DNA of 64,000 nucleotides from Artemia franciscana (lineage: Eukaryota > Arthropoda > Branchiopoda > Anostraca > Artemiidae). The notes beneath the pieces are model-generated. The model was given only the letters and a program-made list of their open reading frames with translations, did not search any database and was not told where the DNA came from. Made by a program: the position numbers and the translations under genes. Position 1 is the first letter of the stretch, and each line of letters starts with the position of its first letter. The stretch lies in NCBI RefSeq assembly GCF_032884065.1, contig NC_088867.1, positions 57,982,675 through 58,046,674 on the forward strand, given 5' to 3'. Positions 46,801 to 58,442 of the stretch are shown piece by piece.

Positions 46801-49329
46801 TAAGGATGTTAATTGGGAGTGATTAAGAAGAACTAGGATGTTAATTTTAAGCGTTCGAACTCATTATCTTCGAAGAGATTTCAAATCGGTTCACAATTGT
46901 TGACAGCATATATATAGAGTGTTCCTGTAAGACCACTGGATTTGAATCTTTTGTAAATCGATATTGTTAATTTGAAAAAGAAAACAAAACACCATTGTCA
47001 TCAGGAGATGTTAAAATCATACCTGAAACCCAGCATCGGGCATATCCCCCCCCCCGCTCATGCTAGCCCCAAAACACATGCTACAAGAATCAGTTGCCAA
47101 ATCCTTGCTATAATTATAAGTATTAAGGGGTTAAGCTAGCCGTACAGCTACTAAGAACCAAAACCATTTAGCCTCATCTGGGTTAACACTTTTTATCCTT
47201 TCAGAAGCATGGCCAGCTTTGATTAGACTGCCAATGATAGTCTACGAAATTTTCGAAGGCTTTGCAGTTCTATTGGCTGTCCAATCATAGCCGGATGTCT
47301 AAAAATAATCCAACTCCAAAAAATGCTGCTTTCAAGGTGAATGGTGTCAATCAAGACGAGACTTTGCAGTTGGTAAGGTGTCATTTAGTTTCATAGGCAA
47401 ATTTGTCTGAAACTCGAAGCTCAACTCAATATACAACTTCTACAATTACTTCTTAATGAAAATGTTCATTTGCAAAATCATATTATCAGCAATCTTTTAA
47501 AACCAATGCGCATCAGTAAGCCCTTTGAATCTTGGAATGAACTGAATCGTAGCGTGTGTTTTTAAATTGTAAAACAGTAAAATTGTAAAAACGTAAAACA
47601 TGAGAAAAAATTGGTTTGTTTCTATTCCCTCTTTAGTGTGATTTAATTTTTGTTTCTTTGTTATGTATCTTGGGTTATCCTCAATACGAAAGAGGTTCCC
47701 ATTCCTTTAAATTTAAATTTTGGATATAGTTGTGTAGAAAATTGGGCTAATTTAGTCTCTTTGATTTTCAATATACTTTCTTTTGAAAATCGGAAAGAAG
47801 ATGTTCTGTCAAATATTGTAGCAATTTATTTCTGAAATAAATGTTGCTGATGCCCCAGGAGCGTCCGTAAAGTAAGGGTCCCCTTAAAGTCCTAAATTTT
47901 TGGAGTTCTTGGTAGCCCTAGTTTGTATTCAAATTATTAAGAAAAATTATTATAAGCCCCCTCCCACTTCAAAAAAGAACAAATTATGTGCACATACTTG
48001 TGGAACGTCATAAGAAAAAATTACCCAGAACTCTTATCATTAATTTCAATTGATACGATATTTCTAAGAGATAATATTTTTACCTTTGTTCAGTTTAAGT
48101 TTGACCTTAACATTTATATAATTTCAGCTTCCTGTAGAATTCATGTATTAAGTGTGTTTTGAATTTGACATCGTAGCAAATTGTTCTGGTTCGATGCCTC
48201 AATGTCTTATCCAAAATTTTACCTTTACGTTGATTGAAAACAGTGCCATCTTTGGATTTCGATTTTCTCTTATACTTTGTTTCGGGTTTCATGTGTGCTG
48301 GTATTAAATTGTTTTGGGTCGATGCCTAAGCGTCTTATCCAAAATTTCACTAAAACGCTAACTGAAAACAGTGCCATCTTTGTTTTTCGGATTTTGCTTA
48401 AGCTTTGTTTCAGGTTTCATGTATGTTGGTAGTAAATTCTTTGGTTCGATGCCTCAACGTCTTATCCAAAATTTCACCTATACATTGATTGAAAACAGTG
48501 CCATCTTTGAATCTGTCATTTTGCTTATACTTTGCTTCAGGTTTCATGTGTGTTGGTAGCAAATTGTTTTGCCTCGATGCCTCAACGTCTTATCCAAAAA
48601 TTCACTGATACGTTGATTGAAAATAGTAATATCTTTGATTTTCGGATTTTGCTTATACTTTGACCGTAAAAACAAATGACCGTATATTACCAGTTTAATT
48701 GACATATAATGCTATTTATTCCTTAAGGATTTTGATAATTATTTATATATGAAAGTAAGAAAAGTTAAAAGATTTCAAAAGTATTTCGTTATCAGCCCTA
48801 CTCATGTTAATTTTTGCTCGTTTTGGGCTTTACTTGGCTATTTATTGTAACTTCTGTTCGAATTGAGTTTCATTTATTTATTAATAATGATTTTTGGTTT
48901 TTAGAAACTAAAAACTTTAGTTTTGCTCATTTTGGGTTAAATAAAACTCTGCTTTTTTTTTGAAAACTTTCTCTGTGGAGAAATTTTTTTAAAGTAATTT
49001 TTTTTTCATTTTTATTGACATAGGCCTAGTCCTTTTGCTGGAAAAAAAATCCTTTATATCTTTTCACTTTTTCGTTCTATAGGAATACATTGTATGGGTT
49101 GCTATTTGTATGTTGGAGAAACTTTTGGAAAATGAAAGGGCTTGGAGGAAGGGCTGCTTGTCGTCCAATCTCTTGTTAATCTTAAAAAAGGCCCAAGAAC
49201 TTTTTACTTTGAATCGATTTAGCTCCTTCACAAGTTTCAATGATATTTCTAGCTATTATAGATGGGTGCTGCCCATGATATTGCTTATATACCCCTTTGA
49301 AAGCCTGCATGTCTACATTCTTTTCCTTT
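46801..49329. other. Spacer between the inverted arms; no gene
   Basis: No recognisable exon. It contains the 128-bp tandem repeat at 48110-48665. Small AT-rich frames (47650-47835, 49110-49331) show no family likeness. Confidence 0.55.
48110..48665. repeat. Minisatellite, about four copies of a 127-128-bp unit
   Basis: tcgatgcctcaacgtcttat recurs at about 48192, 48320, 48447 and 48575. Each is followed by aaaacagtgccatctttg and ggtttcatgtgtgttggta. Copies differ by scattered substitutions. Read on either strand the unit is interrupted by stops. Confidence 0.92.
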
Positions 49330-50384
49330 GATTGAAACTCCTAAATATTTCCTAAGAATTTCATCTTAATACTTTTAGCGTAATTAGTTACATTACCTGT
49401 AGTGGTAGTATTAAAGGTATAAATATTGTGCTTTCTGGCTAGTTCAAAATTCCCCATTGCTTACCCTTAAAGGTCTAAATTAATAATATAAGTTGTTCTT
49501 CAGATATAGCCTTGTTACCTTTTTGAAAGTGCACATACTCATAGCTTTTTTTAAGTTTAAGATCCACCTAAATACTCGTTAAAAGTCTCACCTTAATACC
49601 TTAGCTTTCGTAGTAGCAGCATTAGCAGCAGTATGGGATTAGCGCCTTTAGTTTCTTCAACATCCCCTTCAACAAACCTGGAAGGTCTCAGCTTAATACA
49701 TACCATCAACCATTCCTGAACCTTTTCCAACGCATCCACTTGACAACCTGTGTTGGCATAGTGTGTTTCGATTTAGCTCCATACAGATTTTACATATTCC
49801 AAATTTGTCGCCTTAATACCCTTAGTTTTAACAGCAGTAGAAGTAGTAGCTGTAGAATTAATTCTAGTAGCCTAAGCCTTAGTAGCAGTAGCAGTAAAAG
49901 AGGTATTAATAATAGCAACAGTAATAATAGAATGAGTAGAAGCAGAAGCATTAGAATGCAAATATTTTCTTTTTAAAGTAACCGGTAAAATATGGAACTA
50001 AATTAGGATGAAGAGTTAAGCTTTGAATAAATTGGGATGTAGGAGGAGCGTATGCAGCAGTGCTGGTCTCAGGTAGCTTGGTGCTGCCGTGAGTTGTTAT
50101 TAGAAAATTAGCAAATTAATGGAAGCAGAAGTTAGCAAATTAAGAGGTTATAAGAAAATTAGCAATTTAATGGAAAAAGACTTGAAAATATATACATAAA
50201 ATATTAGAAGGAATCGATACTATGAATACGGGAAAAAGATAATTCTGTTCATTACCTTTTTAATAAAAAATATACTATATCATCTAATCCCCTTTAAGCC
50301 TTACATTATTATGCATCATTGAATTTTACTCAAAAATGACCCAAAATATATGACTCAAATTAAAACACAGTCATAGTACAACGC

Positions 50385-52000
50385 ATCAAACAGTTCGAGG
50401 TAACAAACTGTAGTAAGGAGGGACCCAGCTCAATAGTAACCGAAACTCTAAAAATATAAAATTTTGGTACCAATCGTTACATCAAAAGAATCGCATTTTA
50501 AAATTTATTTTATATATATAAGTTTAAAAAAAAACGCAGGGCGTAACGTATCAAACAGTTCGTGGTAAAAAATGTAGTAAGGAGGGACTCGGCTCAATAG
50601 CAATCGAAACTCTAAGAAACGGAATTTTGGTACCAATCGTTACATCAAAAGAATTGCATTTTAATATTGATTGTAAATATATAAGTTTCATCAAGTTTAG
50701 TCATACCAATCAAAAGTTAAAAGCCTGAAAAAATTTACCTTATTTCAGAAAATAGGGGGTAACAACCCCTAAAAGTCATACAATCTTAACAAACATCACA
50801 TCATTAGATTCAGTGTATCAGAGAACCATATTGTAGAAGTTTTAAGCTCCTATCTACAAAAATGTGGAATTTCGCAATTTCTGCCAGAAGACAGATAATG
50901 GATGTGATTTTTTTCCCCCAGGGGTGATCGTATCGACTCAGTGGTAATGGAATGTCCCAAGATGGCTCATTCTAACGGAAACCAAAAGTTCTATTGCCCT
51001 TTTTAAGAGACCAAAAATATTGGACGGCACCTAGGCCTCCTTTCACGCTCATTTTTTCCCCAAAGTCACCAGGTAGAAATTCTGAGATAGCCATTTTATT
51101 CACCATAGCATAAAAGCCTAATACCTATTGTCTCTGGGGACCACCTACTGCCCCACAGTCCCCGTGGGAGGGTCTGCAAGTTGTAGACTTTGACCAGTGC
51201 TTACATATAGTAATAGTTATTGGGAAGTGTACAGACGTTTTCTGGGGGATATTTTTTGACTGGAGGGGGGAGGTACATGGGAGGATCTTTCCATGGGGAA
51301 GAGAATTTCAATGAAGGTGGTGCAGGGTTTTCTAGCATTATTTAAAAAACAATGAAAAAATAAATATGAAATACTTTTTCAACTGAAAGTAAGGAGCAGC
51401 ATTAAAACTTAAGACGAACAGAAATTATTACGCATATGAGGGATTAACCTCCTCGGAATACCTCGATCTTTTCCCTAAAGTATTTTTAGTAATGTCAACT
51501 ATTTATTCTACAGCCTTTGTGATTCAGGGAATTGGGACAAAATAATGGGACAAAATAAGGAATTGGGACAAAATTTAAGCTTTAATGTAAAGACCGAGTT
51601 ATTGACGAGGGGGTGAACCCTCTCCCATACTTAATAAAAACATGCGAATACAGAAGTTCATTATGTAAGTTAATTCGTAAACTACGTATATTTTTTACTA
51701 ATGAAAATGTTCATAAAAAAAAATTAAAAGTTCTAGTTGCCTTTTAAGTAATCAAAAAATTGGATGGCAACTAGGCCTCCTCCCCGCTCCCTTTTTTCTC
51801 AAAATCTTCGAATCAAAACTATGAGAAGGCCATTTAACCAAACAAAATTAATATGCAAATTTCGTTTTCATTATTTATGTGCGGATAGCCAAAATCAAAG
51901 GAAGCATTAATTCAAAAACGATCAGAAATTAAATAAAAAAACAAGTTTTTTAACTGAAAGTTAAGAGCGACATTAAAACGGACAAAAATTACTCCGTGTA
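50385..52000 (+). repeat. R1 copy in the right arm with duplicated head
   Basis: Two heads lie in tandem: caaacagttcgaggtaacaa at ~50390 and caaacagttcgtggtaaaaa at ~50552. Each is followed by tagtaaggagggac. The first ~150 bp are thus duplicated. The rest follows the R1 order; the fold-back tail has lost its second arm. Confidence 0.83.
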
Positions 52001-52224
52001 TGAAAGAAGCTTTCATAGCGCATGGTGAAAATTCACTAGCGCTGCTAACATTGTAGCGTCTAGCAACATCTCTAAAAGAATTAAAAAAAAACCATCAGGG
52101 CCAGCTGGATAAATGACAGAACTAATTAGTACTGTTACAGGATCAGAGCTGAAATTTGTTTTGAAGTAATGTCTAATCGGTATTGTTTTTAAAAATTATT
52201 TCAAGTCAAAAAGTTTTAAGTCCC

Positions 52225-52430
52225 TGTCGGCCAACCGCCTAGCGCCAAACAAAAAACTGTTCGTACCCGATTAGGACTGGAAGATGTCGTAAGGATTGAT
52301 TAAAAGGGAATAAAGAATACCTGGGAGGTTGTAAAGAGGGAAGCTTTGAATACATTGGGATGGGAGAGGAGTGTTCGTACTTATGTTGGCTTCAAGAGAC
52401 TTAGTGCCGCACCGTTGTTAGCAGTATTAT
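52225..52430 (+). pseudogene. 3' end of the endonuclease-RT LINE, right-arm partner
   Basis: The plus strand reads VPVGQPPSAKQKTVRTRLGL, EDVVRID, a stop, then NTWEVVKREALNTLGWERSV and RTYVGFKRLSAAPLL. It begins at the same codon as the 38523 fragment, so both derive from one truncated insertion, and it has gained a stop. Confidence 0.87.
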
Positions 52431-52861
52431 TATTTCATGTCAAAATCAAAATCTTCGCTAAGTAGGCCTGGATTAGCGCGGAAAAATTTTGGCAGGTCTA
52501 TTTATCCTTTTCAGCTTGGAGCAGACAATTTTATTCTTGAGATTACACCACTTTCTTTACTCTTTCCAACATTCAATGTATCCAAAATAAGACGAGTAAT
52601 TAATCATCAAAATCTAGATGGCGTTGGTAATTTTCAGTTTTCTAAGGGAAAGAAAGGGTTTCTCCTTGTGAAAAAAATCTTGTATCTATTATTATGAAAA
52701 TCCTATTTTTTGAGTGTCAATTACTATTGAGCCGGATCTCTCCTTACTACAGTTCGATTCCACGAACTGTTTGATACGCACAAACTACAATCACTCAAAA
52801 TCTGTTTTGATATTGATTTGTTCTGATTTTTGACGATCAAACCCAGCAATTTCCGTAAACA

Positions 52862-53299
<438 letters not shown>

Positions 53300-53301
<2 letters not shown>

Positions 53302-54430
53302 CTAATGAACATGAGACCAATTATTTAAGCTTCTATTCATTTTTCTATTCTGTTTCGCAATTTTTGTGGCAACAGCTGCCCGAGTCAATAAGTTTAATGA
53401 CCATCCAATCCTTGTTAGGAGAGATGCATAATTCATATGTACGCCAAAGCTATTAATAGTGCCTGAAATCTATGCTAAGAGAATGAATCTTGCCAAGTAA
53501 CAAAGAAAATTAGATTCAGATTTTAGTTGGAAGGTAATAGCCCATAGTTGAAGTTAAAACAATAAAATGCATCAGATCCACTTTAATTTTAGGGATGTCA
53601 TGCGATGCTTTTTTATACTCTACTTTGTTTTATGTTTTGAAAAAAGTCATGGTAAATCCACTTACTTCGATAAAGATGTGGTTAAGCTGGTTGACTTTGT
53701 TAGCACAATACAATGGATTGATTTTATATATGACTAATCAATCCATTGTATTGTGCTAACAAAGTCAAGCTATCTCTGGATGGTGGCGCCAAGGTAAGGT
53801 TTTTTCGGTTACATACTCATATCAGTGTGCCATTTCGTACATTCTGGTGTGATCAGGAGACTTTTTTATTGTATCCCAATTTGGCCTAGGATTTGGAAGA
53901 GGAAAAAATGGCTTTGTCACTGAATCTCTTTACCTAATGGCACCTGTCACCGAATGTACGGATTGTCACGGAATGCTTGTCATTGTTCGGTGCTGTTGGG
54001 TATTAACTTTATCAAGGTGACAAAATGACTCCAAATCGATAAAGAAAACCCCATGGAAGAAAAAACAACAAAAATCACATTGAATTGTAAAACAAAATTT
54101 TGCACGACAAAACATACTGCTAGATGAGAAAATAAAATTACAATGGAAAGAAGGAACGTGTTAGTTTATATTGCGTGAGTCTATGACGGATAAACACGAA
54201 CAATAAAATTGAACGCATTCCAGAATTATACATTTTAACTGCTTACTTTCCACCGTGTTTTCTAGGAACATGTTATTTAGCCTCGGCAAAGGTATACATG
54301 AAAAAGGAAATGGATTCGCAAATGAGTTTTTTATATACCCTGGAATAGCAAGAAGTAGTTTTGGCACTTATGAAGGGTAAAAAGAAAAGTGGAATTGAAT
54401 TTATAGGATAAAAAATATATGAGGGATGTC
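53300..54430. other. No gene recognised
   Basis: Contains the perfect hairpin at 53692-53769. A minus frame at 54367-54161 (PKLLLAIPGYIKNSFANPFP) is open but not recognised. Confidence 0.5.
53692..53769. other. Perfect inverted repeat, 33-bp arms, 12-base loop
   Basis: ttgactttgttagcacaata... (53692-53724) is exactly repeated in complement at 53737-53769 around ttatatatgact. Short flanking matches (agct on both sides) suggest slightly longer arms with a 2-base bulge. Confidence 0.96.
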
Positions 54431-54439
54431 GTTTTTTAT

Positions 54440-54958
54440 AACAAAACAGTTCTTCGTAATAAAATGTAGGTAAGTAGTGACATAGCTAGTCAGTATCCGA
54501 AACTCTAAAAAATTGAATTTTAATATCAATGCGTGCTTCAAAACAAGTGAATTAGTATGGCAATTCAAAATACGTAAGATTCATCAATGTTAGTGTTACC
54601 TGTCAAAAGTTACGAGTCTGAGAAAACTTGCCTTATTTAAAAAAAAGGGATAAACGATCAAAGAATTTTAATAAAAAACAAACTATGAGATTCAGCGTAT
54701 CGGAAAACCGCGTTGTATTAGTCTGAAGCTCATATGACGGCGTCGTTCTAGCAAAAATTTAAAGCTCTAGCGTCATTTTACGTGACTAAAAAGATGAGAA
54801 GGCGACTTGTCCCTCTCCCAGGTTAGGTTAGGTTTCCCTAGGTTTTTGTCCCCAAAGACTTAGTTATTAGGTTTTGCGACTATGCTGAACAAAATGACCA
54901 TCTCAGAATTTTGACCCGTTGACTTTGGGAAAAAAATGAGTGGGGAAGGGGGTCTAGG
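54440..54958. repeat. Two R1 fragments in opposite orientation, joined head to tail
   Basis: 54440-54800 reads plus from a degenerate head (acagttcttcgtaataaaat) to aagctctagcgtcatttta. From ~54830 the text is R1 minus (ccccaaagacttagttatta, atctcagaattttga), which runs on across the duplication boundary into 54959-55455. Confidence 0.75.
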
Positions 54959-57900
54959 TGCCCTCCAATTTTATTTGTCACTGAAAATGGCACTAGAACT
55001 TTTGTTTTCCGTTAGAATGAGCCCTCTCACAACATTCTTCGACCGCTGGGTCGAAACGATCACCCCCGAAAAAAAACAAAAAAAAACACGAACCTTGTGA
55101 TCAGTCTTCTGGCAAAAATACGAAATTCCACTATTTTTAGATAGGAGCTTGAAAATTCTACAGTAGGGTTTTCTGATACGCTCAATATGATGATACCATT
55201 ATCATTATGATTCTATGACTTTTAGGGGGGGTATTTTCTCCCATTTTCCAACATAAGGCAAATTCTATCTGGCTTGTAACTTTTGACCACGACTAAATTT
55301 GATGAGACCTATATATTTTAAATCCGAATAAAAATCGGATTCTTTTGACGTATCTATTAGTATCAAAATCCCATTTTTAAAGTTTCGTTTACTATTTCGG
55401 TTACTATTGAGCCGGATTGCTCCCTGCTACAGTTCGTTACCACGAACTATTTGATTAGCTCTAAGTTATAAAATTTGCCCACTCCTTGCATATAGTAACT
55501 GTTATTGAGAAGTGCACATATATTTTCGGAGGGAAAGGGTGATTTTTTGCTAAATTGGGTTTCCGTGGGAATAATTATCTACAGAAAGGGAAGTTTTCAA
55601 TGGTGACCTTTCCTGGAAAAATTTTACACTGAGAGGATTTGAAATGATTTGCAAAACGAAATTCTTTTTAGTGTCTTTCTTTCTCTTTTCCAACTCAATT
55701 TGTTTTATAAGATGTTCTGGGGGAATTTACCGGGGGAGATTTTTGGCAGGTTCAGATTTCTGAGAATAATGTACCTTGAAAGGTGATTTCTCGATTGATC
55801 GAAGAAACGATTAGAAATTGAACAGTCTTTTGAATTAAAGCATGTAAAGGAGAAATGATTCAGGCTGAATCATCGGCAAACATATTACGGAGAGGAAGAA
55901 AGAATTTTCAGCAGGGATAACATTGTCAGAGGGAAATTTTACAGGATAGGGGAAGGGCTGTTTTAGGTAGAAGGACTTTTCTACTCAAGAGTACCCCGTT
56001 ATAGGAGGGGATTTTGCTTGGAGGCCGAAGCAGATTGACCAGTATTATAAGAAGAACGATAAGAAATGAAATAAAAAGGAAAACGAAGTTTTTCAACAAA
56101 AAGTAAGGAACCATACTAAAACTCAAAATGAACAAAAATTATTCTATATATGAATGGGTTACCTCCTCCTTAATACCGTTATCTTTAAGCAAAAGTTTGG
56201 CAGTTTATCTCAATTTCTCAATAAAGACTCCTGAAACACAAGGGATATTAAATGAATAGGGAGCTTTTTTAAAAGTGCTTTAGCGTAAAAAGTAAGCTAT
56301 GGAGGAGGGGGAGGGATAAACCCTTCATATAAGGAATAACTTCGTTTGGTTTGAGTTTTAACATTGCTCCTTTCTTTCAGTTGAAAAAACTTCAGTTTTC
56401 TATATTTAAATACCTGAAGAAAGATCTTGGATGCGTGTTTATTTTTTTGTTTCTTGCGTTTTCCCATGGGTAATCGTATTGAATAAAAGGTCCCAAAATA
56501 TTGGAAGAGGTTTCATTCGAACGGAAATGAAAAGTTCTAATGCCCATTTTAGAGTGACAAAAATTGGAGAGTAACTAAGCCTTGTCTCAAACGCCTTTTC
56601 CCCAAAAATTGTCCAATCAAAACTTGAGATTTCTATTTCGTTCAACATAGTTGAAAGGTTAATAGGTATACCTTTGGTGATAACATAGCCCCCATCACCC
56701 CTGGGAAAAGTTCACTAAGCTATAGATTTTGCCTATTTTTATGTATAGTATTTCTTAAAAGGAAGCATGGATTCATTTTTCTGGTGACAAGGGGGGTGGG
56801 GAGGAGTTTTCTGCTTGGGATGGTTTCCACGGAAAAATTATCCATGGAAAGGAAAGTTTCTGGGGACTGAAATACAGGAAGTACTGAATGAATAAAATAC
56901 TGAAATGAAGGGAAGTTACACAGGGGGAAAATGTCAAAATTCGTTTACAGAATTCTTTTTCATTGTCTAACTTTCTCTTTGGCGACTCAATTTTACGTTT
57001 GAAGATATAAAGGGTAACTGTCTGGAGTAAATTTTTACCGGGACTGTGGAGTAAATACACACAAAAAAAAAGAAAAAAAAACAAGACAAAAAAAAAATAA
57101 CAACATAAATAACATAGCAGCATAGCAACATACAATATAATTAAATTACCTCAATTCAAAAAATGGCCAAAGAGGGTCGAAAACCCCAATCATTTGCCGA
57201 GTTTTAAGACATATGTCTTTAGATAAATGTTTCAGTCACGAGGATGCATCAACGATGTCAAATTTAGAAACGACTGTATGATTCCGATACTACCGAGGCA
57301 GACGCAGCAAATACTTGCAATACTTAAAGTATCCTGAGCGTATTTTCTTTGTATCCTTCTTGCGAAGGAGAAAACAAAACCAGAAAGATAAAATGAAAAC
57401 ACAAGTTTTTCAACTGCAAGTAAGAACTAGCATTGAAATTTCAAACGTTCAGAAATTATTATGCTTAAAAGGGGGTTTACTCCTTCTCCATGCCTTGGTA
57501 ATTACGCTAAAATTGTAATTTTACTCCAATCCCTTAAGGACGACTCATGAAATACAAAGTTCGTTTCATTGGAATAATGAGAAGCTTTTTCAAAAGCACT
57601 AAGAAATTAGCGTGAAGAGCAAGGGATTGAGGAAGGGTCCTCCCCTTAACTACGTAATAATTTATGTTTTTTTTAAGTTTTAATGTTTGTTCTTGATTTT
57701 AGTTGAATAAAAAAGTATTTTTTTTTACTTTATTATTTCAAAGCACCCCAGAATTTATTAGTTCAACTGAAATTCCTGCTTTGTCTCCCTCTGACTTGAA
57801 ACTAAAGAAAATAATGATAAATAGTGTGTAATGCATAAATTAAAGAGAGCTTAGGTAAAGAAACATTGTTGGTTGTTAGGGAGGCTAGAACTTTTAATTT

Positions 57901-58442
57901 AAGCTTAAATGAGCCCTCTCTCAATAGTATAGGACCACTGGATCGATAGAATAACCCATGAGGAGAAAATAATTCCATGGTCTTTCTTCTGGTAATTAAA
58001 TAAAAAAACATTAGTCTTAATGCTAAAAGTAAGGACAAAAATCAAAACTCAAAACCAAAATATTCTTTCTCCGATTACGAAAGGGTTTTCCCCTTCATCA
58101 ATAACTTGCCTTTTTTACTAAATACTTTAGCACCGAGGCAGACGCAGCAAATACTTGCAATACTTAAAGTATCCTGAGCGTATTTTTTTGTATCCTTCTT
58201 GCGAAGGAGGAGGATAACAAGCTTATCCTGTTAATATATCCCTCATTTTATCAACAATAGGTAAACTAAATATGATAAATTTTACCAAATCACAAATATT
58301 AACACATTGCAAAAAACCAGAATGAACTAAACAATTATAGAATTCATCTTTACCATGTGGCTATTTTTAAAAAAATTCCACTCTATTAGAAACACAATTC
58401 AAAATAAATGGCGCTGCATCATGATTTCTCGAACCTCCGAAA

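Larger units (their letters stand above)
49330..52682 (-). repeat. Right (compact) arm of the large inverted block
   Basis: It matches pieces of 38036-46800 in reverse order, ending outward at gaaagaaagggtttctcctt...atcttgt (52682) opposite 38036. At 3.35 kb against 8.8 kb it either lost inserts or predates them. Confidence 0.8.

Noticed and set aside
48110-48665. CRISPR-like array
   Set aside because: Units are contiguous at 128 bp with no unique spacers, in an animal genome; an ordinary minisatellite.
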